This document shows, piece by piece, positions 44,824-54,627 of a stretch of 64,000 nucleotides of DNA. The notes beneath the pieces were generated by a model. That model did not search any database. It saw nothing but the letters and a program-made list of their open reading frames with translations, and was not told the origin of the DNA. Where the stretch lies: contig NZ_AP018165.1 in the NCBI RefSeq assembly GCF_002356335.1, forward strand, positions 434,001 through 498,000, written 5' to 3'. This stretch comes from [Mycobacterium] stephanolepidis. Its GTDB lineage: Bacteria > Actinomycetota > Actinomycetes > Mycobacteriales > Mycobacteriaceae. How positions within the stretch are numbered: position 1 is the stretch's first letter; each line of letters starts with the position of its first letter. The translations under genes and the position numbers were made by a program.

Positions 44824-45872
44824 TCGCCGGCGTGACGGACACCCCCGCACTGACCCATATTCTGGGAGTCGTCAACGTCACCGACGACTCCTTCTCTGAC
44901 GGTGGGCAATTCGTCAAGCAATCGGACGCGGTGGCGCACGGGCTGGCGCTTGCGTCTGCCGGCGCCGACATTATCGACGTCGGTGGACAGTCGACGCGGC
45001 CGGGTGCGACGCCGATCAGGCAGAAGATTGAAATGCAGCGGGTCATCCCGGTGATCAAAGAGCTTGCCAGCCATGGGATCAACGTCAGTGTTGACACCAT
45101 GCGCGCTGAGGTCGTGGCGGCCGCGGTGGAGGCGGGCGCGAATATGGTCAACGATGTCTCGGGCGGCCGGGCAGATCCGGAGATGGCCCCTCTGATGGCG
45201 AGTCTGGGCTTGCCATGGATTCTGATGCATTGGCGCTCAAAAGATTTCATACACACGCCGAGTGCGAAAAACTACGGCGACGTGGTTGTCGATGTATCGC
45301 GAGAGCTCATGGAGTCGGTAGAGGTCGCGCTCAAGGCTGGGGTTTCTCAGGACAAGCTGATCCTTGACCCGGGTCTTGGCTTCGCCAAGACAGCCCGTCA
45401 CAATTGGCTTTTACTCCAAGCGATTCCGGACCTACAGGAGCTGGGTTACCCGATTCTCATCGGCGCCTCCCGGAAACGATTCCTGGGTTCTTTACTCACC
45501 GACCTCAAGGGCGTGGAGCGTCCGGCCGATGGGCGTGAAACCGCAACCGCCGTCATCACCGCGCTCGGTGCGCTTCATGAGGTATGGGGTGTACGTGTTC
45601 ACGACGTCACAGCATCCATGGACGCACTGAAGGTGGTGCGCGCCTGGGAGACCGGCGGTGTAGAGACCATCGAAGAGGACGAGGAAGAGGGTCGCGAACA
45701 CCTGCCGGAGCAGCAGATCGAGCCCGAACCCACTCCCGCCGCCGATATCGCCCAGGACGAGGTGACCATGGAGGTGACCGTGCGGACCGTTCGGCCCGAA
45801 CCCAGTAAGACCGCGGGCGGTAAGTGGCGTCGTGAGGTTGCCCAGCGCGGTACCAAGGGTGGCTCGAAATGA
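44820..45872 (+). CDS. folP: Dihydropteroate synthase with a C-terminal extension
   Basis: The 350-residue protein contains the DHPS motifs [14 protein letters not shown] near residue 16, [10 protein letters not shown] and G-A-S-R-K-R-F-L-G. It joins para-aminobenzoate to the pterin and is the sulfonamide target. The catalytic domain ends near residue 275; about 75 further residues, first acidic and then basic, are extra compared with the usual 270-280. ATG 44820 overlaps the folE stop. Confidence 0.96.
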   Translation: MIAGVTDTPALTHILGVVNVTDDSFSDGGQFVKQSDAVAHGLALASAGADIIDVGGQSTRPGATPIRQKIEMQRVIPVIKELASHGINVSVDTMRAEVVAAAVEAGANMVNDVSGGRADPEMAPLMASLGLPWILMHWRSKDFIHTPSAKNYGDVVVDVSRELMESVEVALKAGVSQDKLILDPGLGFAKTARHNWLLLQAIPDLQELGYPILIGASRKRFLGSLLTDLKGVERPADGRETATAVITALGALHEVWGVRVHDVTASMDALKVVRAWETGGVETIEEDEEEGREHLPEQQIEPEPTPAADIAQDEVTMEVTVRTVRPEPSKTAGGKWRREVAQRGTKGGSK

Positions 45873-46255
45873 CCGACCGCATCGAGTTGCGCGGCCTGAA
45901 AGTATTTGGATACCACGGAGTTTTCGAGCATGAGCGCCGCGACGGCCAAGAGTTCTCGGTAGACATCACCGTCTGGCTGGACCTTGATACCGCGGCGGCC
46001 ACGGATCAGCTGACCGACACGCTCGACTACGGGGAACTGGCTCAGCGGGCGGCCGCGATCGTGTCCGGTCCGCCGCGCAATCTCATCGAATCGGTTGCCG
46101 GTGCGATCGCCGACGATGTGATGACCGATGCCAGGGTGCATGCTGTGGAAGCGGTGGTGCACAAACCCGATGCGCCAATTCCGTTGACGTTCAGTGATGT
46201 TGCGGTGGTGGCCCGCCGTTCCCGGAGATCGCGGCCCGGGGGATCGCCGCAGTGA
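45869..46255 (+). CDS. folB: Dihydroneopterin aldolase
   Basis: The 128-residue protein has [15 protein letters not shown] at the start and the E-x-V-A-G-A-I-A-D region of this enzyme, including the conserved Glu and Lys (H-K-P-D-A-P-I). It splits dihydroneopterin to 6-hydroxymethyl-dihydropterin and glycolaldehyde. It overlaps folP by ATGA and folK by GTGA. Confidence 0.96.
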   Translation: MTDRIELRGLKVFGYHGVFEHERRDGQEFSVDITVWLDLDTAAATDQLTDTLDYGELAQRAAAIVSGPPRNLIESVAGAIADDVMTDARVHAVEAVVHKPDAPIPLTFSDVAVVARRSRRSRPGGSPQ

Positions 46256-46788
46256 CCCGCGCGGTGCTGTCTATCGGATCCAATCTCGGTGACAGGCTCG
46301 CGCACCTGCAATTGGTTGTCGACGCGCTGGGCGCGGATGTGATCGGGGTCTCCCCGGTGTATCAAACCGCACCGTGGGGACCGGTTCCGCAGTCTGACTA
46401 CTTCAATGCCGTGGTCATCGCGCGGGGGCGTGAGCCGAGGGAGTGGCTCGAGGTGGCGCATCGCCTAGAGCAGTCTGCGCAGCGAGTACGTGTGGAACGT
46501 TGGGGCCCGCGAACTCTCGACGTTGACGTGATCAGCTGCAGACAGGATGTCGACGACACCGCGGCGGCCATCGAGATTCTCTCCGAGGATGTGGAGCTCA
46601 CACTGCCGCATCCCCGCGCGCACGAGCGCGCCTTCGTACTGGTGCCGTGGCTGGCGCTTGATCCGGAGGCTGTACTGACCGTCGAGGGGCGGCTCCGTCC
46701 GGTTGCCGATCTGGTGGAAGGTCTAGCCGAAGCCGAACGCGATGGCGTCCGACGCGTGGATGACACCCTGACTGGTCCGGCGGCGTAA
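46252..46788 (+). CDS. folK: Hydroxymethyl-dihydropterin pyrophosphokinase
   Basis: The 178-residue protein has [20 protein letters not shown], and the metal-binding [11 protein letters not shown]. It activates the pterin with pyrophosphate from ATP for FolP. The GTG start lies within the folB stop. Its TAA stop shares its last base with the ATG of the next gene. Confidence 0.96.
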   Translation: MTRAVLSIGSNLGDRLAHLQLVVDALGADVIGVSPVYQTAPWGPVPQSDYFNAVVIARGREPREWLEVAHRLEQSAQRVRVERWGPRTLDVDVISCRQDVDDTAAAIEILSEDVELTLPHPRAHERAFVLVPWLALDPEAVLTVEGRLRPVADLVEGLAEAERDGVRRVDDTLTGPAA

Positions 46789-47255
46789 TGGGGCCCACTC
46801 GCATCCGTGAGCTACTGCTGGGCGGCGCCGCCACAGCCGTCCTCGGCTTCTTCTTTGTTTCGGCGGCCTACGGTTCCTTGCCGCCGATCCCCCTGCTTGC
46901 GGGTGTTTCGCTGCTGGTTCTCGCGATCGCCGAGGGCGGCTGGGCGTTCTATATCCGCAACAAGGTCACCGACGGTGAGATCGGGGTTGGCACGGGACGT
47001 TTGCCGGCGCTTGTGGTGGCACGTTCGGTGGTGGTCGCGAAGGCCTCGGCATGGCTCGGCACGCTGATGACGGGATGGTGGCTGGCGATGCTGGTCTACA
47101 TCCTGCCGCGGCGCGCGCAACTGGCCGCGGCGGCGGCGGACACACTCGGCGTGTTGATCGCCACCGGTTGTGCGCTGGCGCTCGTGGTCGCGGGGCTGTG
47201 GCTACAGCATTGCTGTAAGTCGCCACCCGACCCGCCCGCGAGCCCCGCCCGATAG
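46788..47255 (+). CDS. DUF3180 membrane protein
   Basis: The 155-residue protein has four hydrophobic helices and belongs to the DUF3180 family, which in actinobacteria follows folK (Rv3605c counterpart). Function is unknown. It overlaps folK by one base, so it is made with the folate enzymes. A role in membrane transport of a folate intermediate has no direct evidence. Confidence 0.85.
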   Translation: MGPTRIRELLLGGAATAVLGFFFVSAAYGSLPPIPLLAGVSLLVLAIAEGGWAFYIRNKVTDGEIGVGTGRLPALVVARSVVVAKASAWLGTLMTGWWLAMLVYILPRRAQLAAAAADTLGVLIATGCALALVVAGLWLQHCCKSPPDPPASPAR

Positions 47256-47325
47256 CACCCGCCCATGTCGAATCGCCGATTCGAGGTCGGCCAGCACACT
47301 GCACTGTCCGGGTACAGTCACCCCC

Positions 47326-48864
47326 ATGACGATTCCGACCCGAGCGGCGAAGCCTCGGCGTGGCAGCCGTCGCCCCGGGTGGGCGTTGCTGACCGCGTTG
47401 CTGGTGCTGGCGATCGGGTCCGGGATTGCCCTGGTTTTCACCGATAAGGCCATCTATTTACGCGTCGGCTTGTTGCTGGCGTTGTGGGCTGCGGTCATCG
47501 CGTCATTCGCCGCGCTGACCTACCGTCGGCAGAGCGATACCGACCAGGCGAAGGTGCGCGACCAGAAACTCGTGTACGACCTGCAGTTGGAGCGGGAGAT
47601 TTCGGCGCGCCGCGAGTACGAGCTGACGGTTGAGAGCAGATTGCGCCAGCAGCTGGCAGGGGAGATCGAGGCGCAGGCTACCGACGAGATCGCCACCCTG
47701 CGCGCTGAGCTCGCCGCGCTGCGCACCAATCTGGAGATCCTTTTCAACACCGAGCTCAGTGAGCGTCCGGCGATCGAGCATGACCCGATTCGCGCGTTGG
47801 GGCCCTGGCCGGGAGCCGAGCCCGAGCCCGCACCGAATGTAGGCGCACCGGCTGCCGCATTCACTCACTCAGTCCGCGAGCCGCAACCCGCGCCGACCGC
47901 CGAGTACCAGGACGTGACGGCGGTCGAAGAGGACAACCGGACATCGGAGTACCCGATCATCGATGTCGCCGAAGATCCTCATCATGTCGATGAGCAGGAA
48001 GCACCTCCCACGCCGCCGTATCCGGCGCCTCCGTATTACGGTGCCGCGCAACCTCACGAGCCCGAGCCGTATCAACAGCCGGTCTCATCCGGTACGCATT
48101 GGCGCCCGCAGCCAGAGCCGCATGTTGCCCAGCCCCCGGCGCCGGAGCATGAACCTGCGGTTTCGGCCGCACCGCCCGCCGCGGAATCTGTGCAGCAAGC
48201 GTATTGGGCTGCCAAACAAGAGGATTGGGATGCTGCCGCCGACGGTGAGGATTGGGATCCGACGCCCCAGCCCATCGTGCCTCCAGCGCAGGCTGCCCCC
48301 CAGCCCGTGTGGAACGCGCCCGCCCCGGAGTGGAACGCCCCGCCTCCGCCGCCTCCGAGTGTCTGGTCTCCGGCACCCGCCGAAGGCCAGTGGTTGCCCC
48401 CCGGCACCACCGGAAGCAATTGGGCCTCCAACGAACCCGTACCCGCTCCAGGTCCTTACCAGGCAGAGCCCGTCGTAGGGCGTCATTCTGGATCGCCGTC
48501 ACGGCACCAGGCCCCGGCCGCGCCCGAGAATGCCGGTGGTGGGCACTGGGCGCCCGAGCCGTCCTACCCGCCGCCTCCGCCCGCCCCGGAACCGTCGAAT
48601 TATCCGGAGAGCTCCGGGGGTCACCGGGCGCCAGAACCTGAGGAGAAGCGCGGACGCCGCCGGGCCCCAGAACCCGAGGAATCCGACGAGCCGCGCGGTC
48701 GACGGCGGGCCCCGGAACCCGAGGAATCGGAAGAGTCGCGCGGCCGGCGCCGGGTCGAGGAAACGGGCGGCTTCTCGGTCGCCGACCTGCTGGGACGTCT
48801 CCAAGAAGATCCCTCGGAGTCCTCAGAGTCCGGTGGCGGCCGACGTCGGCGCCGCGAGGACTGA
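47326..48864 (+). CDS. Membrane protein with long Pro/Glu-rich disordered tail (Rv3604c-like)
   Basis: The 512-residue protein has two transmembrane helices near the N-terminus (about 17-65), a coiled-coil-like Glu/Arg/Gln-rich stretch (about 75-145), then some 350 residues rich in Pro, Glu, Ala and Trp that are probably disordered. The end contains repeats of R-R-R-A-P-E-P-E-E. It corresponds by position to Rv3604c. The layout recalls cytoplasmic scaffolds at the cell pole or septum, but no function is assigned. Confidence 0.82.
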   Translation: MTIPTRAAKPRRGSRRPGWALLTALLVLAIGSGIALVFTDKAIYLRVGLLLALWAAVIASFAALTYRRQSDTDQAKVRDQKLVYDLQLEREISARREYELTVESRLRQQLAGEIEAQATDEIATLRAELAALRTNLEILFNTELSERPAIEHDPIRALGPWPGAEPEPAPNVGAPAAAFTHSVREPQPAPTAEYQDVTAVEEDNRTSEYPIIDVAEDPHHVDEQEAPPTPPYPAPPYYGAAQPHEPEPYQQPVSSGTHWRPQPEPHVAQPPAPEHEPAVSAAPPAAESVQQAYWAAKQEDWDAAADGEDWDPTPQPIVPPAQAAPQPVWNAPAPEWNAPPPPPPSVWSPAPAEGQWLPPGTTGSNWASNEPVPAPGPYQAEPVVGRHSGSPSRHQAPAAPENAGGGHWAPEPSYPPPPPAPEPSNYPESSGGHRAPEPEEKRGRRRAPEPEESDEPRGRRRAPEPEESEESRGRRRVEETGGFSVADLLGRLQEDPSESSESGGGRRRRRED

Positions 48865-49018
48865 CTTCGGCGGATTTCGTCACCGTGCGCGAAAGTGAGC
48901 AATCTAACGGCTCAGAGCCCTGCCGGTAGCGCCTCGGTGGGATTAGCCTGCTGATGACCGTCCGGTACCTGCCAGGCAGGACTGGAACGTATCTAGTCTG
49001 CGAGGTGTCTCGTTCAGC

Positions 49019-49972
49019 ATGTCTGAGGCTTTCAATGTCGATGGCCAAGCCGATGGGCCACTCGATGGCTTGCGGCCCGCGCGTCTGGCTGTCGGGATCA
49101 TCTCGGCAGGCCGAGTGGGTACCGCCATCGGTGTCGCGCTGGAGGCGGCGGGCCATTTCGTTGTCGCATGCAGTGCGGTGTCTGATGCCTCGCGTCGGCG
49201 TGCCGAGGAACGCCTGCCGGAAAGTCAGGTCCTGTCCGCCCAAGAGGTCGCTCCGCGTGCCGAGCTCTTGATCCTTGCGGTACCGGATCACGAACTGGGG
49301 GCCTTGGTCTCGGGGCTCGCCACTACCGGTTCGGTACGGCCCGGAACCATTGTGGTGCATACCTCGGGCGCCAACGGCATCGCGATCCTTGAGCCGTTGA
49401 CTGCCCTCGGGTGTGTGCCGCTGGCCATCCATCCGGCCATGACCTTCGCGGGCGGTGATGAGGACATTGAACGACTTCCCAATGCCTGCTTTGGAATTAC
49501 CGCGGCCGACGAGATCGGCTACGCGATCGGTACGGCGCTGGTGCTGGAGATAGGCGGGGAGCCGGTGCGAGTGCGCGAGGACGCCCGCACTCTCTATCAC
49601 GCCGCCCTGGCGCACGGAAGCAACCACGTGATGACGCTGGTGCTGGATGCGGTTGAGGCGCTGCGATCGGCGCTGTGGGGTCAGGAACTGTTGGGGCAGG
49701 AGATCATTGGTGATGGACCAGGCGGGTTGCCCGAACGGATGCTGGCGCCTTTGATACGTGCCGCCGTCACCAATGCGCTGGACCGCGGGCAGTCGGCTCT
49801 GACGGGCCCGGTGGCGCGGGGAGACGGCGCCGCCATCGAGCGCCACCTCGATGCGCTTACCGAGGCGGATCCGGCGCTGGCCGAGGCCTACCGCGCCGAT
49901 GCTCGACGTACTGCGCAGCGGGCGCACGCGCCCCAATCGGTTTTCGCCGCACTGGAACCCCGGACTAGGTAG
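49019..49972 (+). CDS. Rossmann-like/DUF2520 oxidoreductase next to panC
   Basis: The 317-residue protein has an N-terminal Rossmann fold with V-G-I-I-S-A-G-R-V-G-T-A-I-G (about 25-38), then V-P-D-H-E-L at the second half of the fold, and an all-helical C-terminal DUF2520 domain. The architecture is that of ketopantoate reductase and related 6-phosphogluconate dehydrogenase-like enzymes. It corresponds to Rv3603c and is followed nine bases later by panC. A role as a reductase in pantothenate synthesis is an attractive inference, not established. Confidence 0.85.
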   Translation: MSEAFNVDGQADGPLDGLRPARLAVGIISAGRVGTAIGVALEAAGHFVVACSAVSDASRRRAEERLPESQVLSAQEVAPRAELLILAVPDHELGALVSGLATTGSVRPGTIVVHTSGANGIAILEPLTALGCVPLAIHPAMTFAGGDEDIERLPNACFGITAADEIGYAIGTALVLEIGGEPVRVREDARTLYHAALAHGSNHVMTLVLDAVEALRSALWGQELLGQEIIGDGPGGLPERMLAPLIRAAVTNALDRGQSALTGPVARGDGAAIERHLDALTEADPALAEAYRADARRTAQRAHAPQSVFAALEPRTR

Positions 49973-49981
49973 GGCTGCTTG

Positions 49982-50926
49982 ATGACGAGTTTGTATGGAC
50001 CGAAGGGGCCGAAGGGCTACCTCAGTGGAGAACTGACCGTTCACCATGATCCCGACACAATGTATGACGTGTCGAAAGCATTGCGGCATACCGGACGCCG
50101 GATCATGTTGGTGCCGACCATGGGTGCGCTGCATGAGGGCCATCTGACGCTGGTTCGGCATGCCCGGAAGGTGCCCGGTGCGGTGGTCGTGGTGTCGATC
50201 TTTGTCAACCCCTTACAGTTCGGCGCCGGTGAGGATCTCGATGCTTACCCACGTACCCTGGAATCGGATGTCGAAAAGCTACGTGGCGAGGGTGTCGAGC
50301 TGGTGTTCGCTCCGAATGCGGAGGCGATGTATCCCCATGGGCAGCGCACCACCGTCCAGCCGGGACCGCTTGGTACCGAACTTGAGGGCGCCTCGCGTCC
50401 AACGCATTTCGCTGGGATGCTGACGGTTGTGCTCAAGCTGCTGCAGATCGTTGCTCCCGACCAGGCGTACTTCGGTGAGAAGGACTACCAGCAGCTGGTG
50501 CTCATAAGGCAAATGGTCGCCGATCTCAACCTCAAGACGCGCATCGTTCCGATACCGATTGTCCGTGAGGCGGACGGGCTGGCGATGTCCTCGCGGAATG
50601 TCTACCTGAGCGAGGAGCACCGCGAGCAGGCCGGCGCGCTGTCGGCTGCTTTACTTGCCGGAATCTATTCAGCCCCGGCCGGTTCGGAATCCGCACTGGA
50701 CGCGGCCCGCGCGGTACTCGATGCGGTGCCGGCGATCGAGGTGGATTACCTGGAGGTGCGCGGCGCCGATCTGGGCCCCGCACCCGCACAAGGACCCGGC
50801 CGCATGCTGGTGGCTGCCAAGCTCGGTACCACCCGGTTACTGGACAACGTTCCGTTGGAATTGGGCGGCGGAATCGACTCCTCCGGACCTGCGGACCCCG
50901 ATCACGCACTGCCCTGGCGAAACTGA
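49982..50926 (+). CDS. panC: Pantothenate synthetase
   Basis: The 314-residue protein has the adenylation motifs [10 protein letters not shown] and G-E-K-D-Y-Q-Q-L, and the A-M-S-S-R-N segment. It joins pantoate and beta-alanine using ATP. The start is ATG 49982 or the TTG at 49979. panD follows after 13 bases. Confidence 0.96.
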   Translation: MTSLYGPKGPKGYLSGELTVHHDPDTMYDVSKALRHTGRRIMLVPTMGALHEGHLTLVRHARKVPGAVVVVSIFVNPLQFGAGEDLDAYPRTLESDVEKLRGEGVELVFAPNAEAMYPHGQRTTVQPGPLGTELEGASRPTHFAGMLTVVLKLLQIVAPDQAYFGEKDYQQLVLIRQMVADLNLKTRIVPIPIVREADGLAMSSRNVYLSEEHREQAGALSAALLAGIYSAPAGSESALDAARAVLDAVPAIEVDYLEVRGADLGPAPAQGPGRMLVAAKLGTTRLLDNVPLELGGGIDSSGPADPDHALPWRN

Positions 50927-50939
50927 CTGGAGGACAATG

Positions 50940-51362
50940 ATGTTCCGCACGATGATGAAATCGAAGATCCATCGCGCCACGGTGACGCATGCCGATCTGC
51001 ATTACGTAGGTTCGGTCACCATCGATCCCGATCTCATGGAGGCCGCCGACTTGCTCGAGGGCGAGCAGGTCACCATCGTCGATATCGACAACGGTGCTCG
51101 GCTGGAGACGTACGCGATCACCGGCACGCGTGGCAGTGGCGTCATCGGGATCAACGGTGCCGCAGCACATCTGGTACATCCTGGGGATCTCGTGATCATC
51201 ATCGCCTACGGTGTGATGAGTGATGAGGAGGCACGCGCCTTCACGCCGCGCGTGGTGTTCGTCGACTCGGACAACAAGCAGGTTGAGCTGGGCGAGCACT
51301 CCGGCGACCCGGCCTACGTACCCGAGAACTTCGGTCTGGTATCGCCCCGCGGTCTGGTGTAG
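50940..51362 (+). CDS. panD: Aspartate 1-decarboxylase (pyruvoyl enzyme)
   Basis: The 140-residue proenzyme makes beta-alanine from aspartate. Self-cleavage at Gly 24-Ser 25 in Y-V-G-S-V creates the pyruvoyl group. The second of two adjacent ATGs is chosen because it gives a 6-base spacing from GGAGG (50929-50933) and the standard residue number for the cleavage site. In M. tuberculosis PanD is the target of pyrazinoic acid; the C-terminal tail involved there differs here. Confidence 0.96.
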   Translation: MFRTMMKSKIHRATVTHADLHYVGSVTIDPDLMEAADLLEGEQVTIVDIDNGARLETYAITGTRGSGVIGINGAAAHLVHPGDLVIIIAYGVMSDEEARAFTPRVVFVDSDNKQVELGEHSGDPAYVPENFGLVSPRGLV

Positions 51363-51364
51363 CC

Positions 51365-52180
51365 GTGCTGCTGGCCATCGACGTACGTAACACCCATACC
51401 GTCCTCGGGTTGGTATCGGGCACCGGCGAGCATGCCAAGGTCGTTCAGCACTGGCGGATTCGCACGGAACCCGAGATCACCGCTGATGAGCTGGCCCTCA
51501 CCATCGACGGACTGATCGGCGATGACAGCGAGACGCTGACCGGCGTCGCGGCACTGTCCACCGTGCCCTCTGTGTTGCACGAAATGCGGGGAATGTTCGA
51601 TCAGTACTGGTCGGCTGTTCCGCAGGTCCTCATCGAGCCGGGCGTGCGTACGGGCCTGCCGCTGCTCGTCGACAACCCGAAAGAAGTCGGCGCCGACCGA
51701 ATAGTGAATTGCCTTGCCGCACACAATAGATTTGGTTCGGCATGCATCGTGGTGGACTTTGGATCCTCGATCTGTGTGGATGTGGTGTCGGCCAAGGGTG
51801 AATTCCTGGGAGGGGCCATCGCGCCGGGTGTGCAGGTGTCCTCCGATGCCGCAGCCGCCCGCAGTGCGGCCCTGCGGCGGGTGGAGCTGACGCGGCCGCG
51901 TTCCGTCGTCGGCAAGAACACAGTCGAGTGCATGCAGGCGGGGGCGGTTTTCGGATTCGCGGGGTTGGTGGACGGGCTCGTCGAGCGGGTGCGTCGGGAT
52001 ATCGAAGGCTTTGGCGGCGCCGGTGCCACGGTGGTGGCCACCGGTCACACGGCCCCGTTGATCCTCCCCGAGACCCATACCGTCGACCGCTACGAGGCGC
52101 ACCTCACCCTCGACGGTTTGCGACTGGTGTACGAGCGCAACCGGGCTGACCAGCGCGGTAAGCCCCGCTCGGCGAAATAG
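51365..52180 (+). CDS. coaX: Type III pantothenate kinase
   Basis: The 271-residue protein has the N-terminal D-V-R-N-T phosphate loop, G-A-D-R-I-V-N and D-F-G-S-S-I-C-V-D motifs of the type III kinase family. It phosphorylates pantothenate, the first step toward coenzyme A. The GTG start is two bases after the panD stop, completing the panC-panD-coaX run. Mycobacteria also carry a type I enzyme elsewhere, and I recall that the type III homologue was reported inactive in M. tuberculosis. Confidence 0.92.
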   Translation: MLLAIDVRNTHTVLGLVSGTGEHAKVVQHWRIRTEPEITADELALTIDGLIGDDSETLTGVAALSTVPSVLHEMRGMFDQYWSAVPQVLIEPGVRTGLPLLVDNPKEVGADRIVNCLAAHNRFGSACIVVDFGSSICVDVVSAKGEFLGGAIAPGVQVSSDAAAARSAALRRVELTRPRSVVGKNTVECMQAGAVFGFAGLVDGLVERVRRDIEGFGGAGATVVATGHTAPLILPETHTVDRYEAHLTLDGLRLVYERNRADQRGKPRSAK

Positions 52181-52244
52181 AATTCTCAGACGTCAGAATC
52201 GGCGAAACAGTCTCGGAGAAGCACTACCGCTAAGCTGCCGAGAC

Positions 52245-53747
52245 GTGACTGATCCTGACGCGCAGACCAGCTTGCCGGAACAATTTCGCATCCGGCAGGC
52301 CAAGCGCGAGAAGCTGCTCGCCGAGGGTGTTCAACCGTATCCGGTGGAGGTACCCCGAACCCACAGCCTCAAGCAGGTTCGCGATGCGTACGTGGACCTG
52401 GAGACGGACACCAGCACGGGTGATCAGGTGGGTGTGTCGGGTCGTGTCATCTTCTCCCGCAATACCGGCAAGCTGTGTTTCGCGACGCTGCAGGAGGGCG
52501 AGGGCACCTCATTGCAGGTGATGATCAGCCTCGCCGGCGTCGGTGAGCAGGCTCTGGCCGACTGGAAGACCGACGTGGACCTCGGCGACATCGTGTTCGT
52601 ACAAGGAGAGGTCATCAGCTCACGCCGAGGCGAACTGAGCGTCTTGGCGGACAGCTGGCAGATGGCTTCCAAGTCGTTGCGTCCGCTTCCCGTTGCTCAC
52701 AAGGAGATGTCCGAAGAGACCAGAGTGCGCCAGCGATATGTGGATCTCATCGTGCGGCCCGAGGCGCGTCAGATTGCGCGGCAGCGTGTCGCGGTGATGC
52801 GCGCCGTTCGTGATGCTCTGCACCGACGGGAATTCCTGGAGTTGGAGACGCCGATCCTGCAGACCCTCGCCGGAGGTGCTGCGGCCCGACCGTTCATTAC
52901 GCATTCCAACGCGCTCGATATCGACCTGTATCTGCGTATTGCACCGGAACTTTTCCTGAAAAGAGCGCTCGTCGGCGGCTTCGACAAGATTTTTGAGCTC
53001 AACAGAGTTTTTCGAAATGAGGGATCAGATTCGACGCATTCTCCCGAATTCGTGATGCTGGAAACATATGAGACGTACGGCACATACGACACCGCTGCAA
53101 CAATGATTCGCGAGCTCATACAGGAGGTAGCGGACGACGCAATGGGTACCAGGCAGGTGGCGTTGCCCGACGGGTCGACCTACGACTTGGACGGTGAGTG
53201 GACGACGATGGAAATGTATCCGTCGTTGTCGGAAGCTCTTGGCGAGGAGATCACCCCTGATACGCCGATTGCCACGCTATGGAAGATCGCGGAGCGAGTG
53301 GGCGCAGAGATTCCCACCGACCGCGGCTACGGCCACGGAAAACTCATCGAAGAACTGTGGGAGCACCAGGTCGGTGACAAAATGTACGCACCGACGTTTG
53401 TCAGAGATTTCCCAGTTGAGACGTCGCCACTGACTCGTCAGCACCGAAGCATCTCCGGCGTGACCGAGAAGTGGGATTTGTATGTTCGAGGCTTCGAATT
53501 GGCAACTGGATACTCGGAGTTGATCGATCCCGTGATTCAGCGTGAAAGGTTCGTTGACCAGGCTCGTTTGGCCGCAGCTGGTGATGATGAGGCGATGAGC
53601 CTCGACGAGGATTTCCTCAGTGCGATGGAACACGCAATGCCTCCGGCGGCGGGAACCGGCATGGGTATCGACCGGTTGTTGATGGCACTTACCGGACTGG
53701 GAATTCGCGAGACGATCTTGTTTCCGATCGTCCGACCTACGCTTTGA
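52245..53747 (+). CDS. lysS: Lysyl-tRNA synthetase, class II
   Basis: The 500-residue enzyme has an N-terminal OB-fold anticodon-binding domain (about 60-155) and class II catalytic motifs: motif 2 [14 protein letters not shown] and motif 3 [12 protein letters not shown] 52245 is the start. The second half of the gene is somewhat less G/C-rich than its neighbours by eye; this may be ordinary variation. Confidence 0.97.
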   Translation: MTDPDAQTSLPEQFRIRQAKREKLLAEGVQPYPVEVPRTHSLKQVRDAYVDLETDTSTGDQVGVSGRVIFSRNTGKLCFATLQEGEGTSLQVMISLAGVGEQALADWKTDVDLGDIVFVQGEVISSRRGELSVLADSWQMASKSLRPLPVAHKEMSEETRVRQRYVDLIVRPEARQIARQRVAVMRAVRDALHRREFLELETPILQTLAGGAAARPFITHSNALDIDLYLRIAPELFLKRALVGGFDKIFELNRVFRNEGSDSTHSPEFVMLETYETYGTYDTAATMIRELIQEVADDAMGTRQVALPDGSTYDLDGEWTTMEMYPSLSEALGEEITPDTPIATLWKIAERVGAEIPTDRGYGHGKLIEELWEHQVGDKMYAPTFVRDFPVETSPLTRQHRSISGVTEKWDLYVRGFELATGYSELIDPVIQRERFVDQARLAAAGDDEAMSLDEDFLSAMEHAMPPAAGTGMGIDRLLMALTGLGIRETILFPIVRPTL

Positions 53748-53827
53748 TCTACACGTTCGAATTTTTGTCTCGCTTTTCAACTATGAGTCAACTATGCGTG
53801 TAGTGAATCGCTTGCCTTGAGTGGAAC

Positions 53828-53845
53828 ACGCGCAGCCTTGCGCGT
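53828..53845 (+). terminator. GC-rich hairpin between lysS and lsr2
   Basis: ACGCGCA and TGCGCGT pair perfectly around GCCT. It lies 80 bases after lysS and 76 bases before lsr2, so it may end lysS transcription or shape the lsr2 leader. No T-run follows. Confidence 0.45.
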
Positions 53846-53921
53846 ATGTTGAACTTTGCGGCAATCCGTGGCATGTTTGAAGTGGACCAACGGGGGTTCC
53901 GCTTTTGGAAGGACAAAGGGA

Positions 53922-54266
53922 ATGGCTAAGAAGGTCACGGTTACGCTTGTCGATGACGTCGATGGCGAGGCGCCAGCCGACGAGACCGTTGAATTCGGTA
54001 TTGACGGCGTGACTTACGAGATCGACCTTTCTTCTAAGAATGCAGAGAAGCTGCGTAATCAGCTCACTACATGGGTCGAACATGCTCGTCGCGTCAGTGG
54101 GCGCCGTCGTGGCCGGGGGAGTTCGGGGTCGGGTCGCGGTCGCGCGAGCATCGATCGTGAGCAGAGTGCCGCGATCCGTGAGTGGGCGCGCAAGAACGGT
54201 CACAATGTGTCCTCACGTGGCCGCATTCCCGCCGAAGTTGTCGACGCGTTCAACGCCGCCAACTAA
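53922..54266 (+). CDS. lsr2: Nucleoid-associated xenogeneic silencer Lsr2
   Basis: The 114-residue protein has the N-terminal oligomerisation domain ([12 protein letters not shown]), a basic linker, and the C-terminal DNA-binding domain with the AT-hook-like R-G-R at residues 99-101. It coats and silences A/T-rich DNA and affects colony morphotype in M. abscessus. GGAAGGA precedes ATG 53922. It is expected to bind the A/T-richer island at 6.8-11 kb of this window. Confidence 0.97.
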   Translation: MAKKVTVTLVDDVDGEAPADETVEFGIDGVTYEIDLSSKNAEKLRNQLTTWVEHARRVSGRRRGRGSSGSGRGRASIDREQSAAIREWARKNGHNVSSRGRIPAEVVDAFNAAN

Positions 54267-54321
54267 GGCCGCCAACTAAGACCTCCGCCTAAACCCGTCG
54301 ACTTGCGGGTCCCCCGGGAAT

Positions 54322-54336
54322 TTCGCTTACGGCGAA
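54322..54336 (+). promoter_or_regulatory. ClgR-type binding site upstream of clpC
   Basis: TTCGC-TTACG-GCGAA is a perfect 5-bp inverted repeat and fits the actinobacterial ClgR pattern as I recall it, CGCT-N4-GCGA. ClgR activates clp protease and chaperone genes under envelope and protein stress, and clpC1 is a known target in M. tuberculosis. The site lies 292 bases before the clpC start, which would imply a long leader or a second, closer promoter. Confidence 0.6.
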
Positions 54337-54395
54337 GTCGGATCAAAATCGGAAACGTTTTCACCGCATCTGGCGTTGTTCGGTTGCCTAACAAG

Positions 54396-54412
54396 CACCG
54401 CCGGGTGCGGTG
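54396..54412 (+). terminator. Hairpin with short T-run downstream of lsr2
   Basis: CACCGC and GCGGTG pair around CGGGT, followed ten bases later by five T residues. It is 130 bases after the lsr2 stop and is placed between the ClgR-type box and clpC, so it could instead act as an attenuator of the clpC leader. Confidence 0.35.
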
Positions 54413-54627
54413 ATTCGCATTTTTGGGGACGGTTCCTCCGGGTTCCGACGGGTTCCGCTGAGTACCCGGGAGCCATCTCCAGGTATGCGAGCACCGCGCC
54501 GACTACGGCCGACCACTAGAGTGGCGATTAGGTCCTAGTGCCAGCGGGGATGAGCCGTTTGGGGGGAGCCCCGAGCGGCACGATGAACCGCTTGCGCAAA
54601 GGCCGGACGAGGAAGCGAGGGAGACCG

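Larger units (their letters stand above)
54267..54627. other. Gap between lsr2 and clpC: regulatory region
   Basis: No gene is seen in these 361 bases. They hold a ClgR-type palindrome at 54322-54336, and a hairpin at 54396-54412 (CACCGC, loop CGGGT, GCGGTG) with a short T-run 10 bases later that may end lsr2 transcription. A frame extending clpC upstream to 54538 lacks homology to ClpC and is not used. Confidence 0.6.

Noticed and set aside
47957..50161. Minus-strand open frame of 734 codons
   Set aside because: It is antisense to the Pro-rich protein gene, the Rossmann protein gene and the start of panC, with a Arg/His/Gln-rich composition typical of GC-rich shadow frames.
52880..53747. 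Horizontally acquired or recombined 3' half of lysS
   Set aside because: It looks somewhat less G/C-rich by eye, but all class II motifs are intact and no junction is visible; without computed composition this is not a claim.
53748..53921. tRNA or small RNA gene between lysS and lsr2
   Set aside because: No cloverleaf or CCA-like end could be found; only one short GC hairpin is present.
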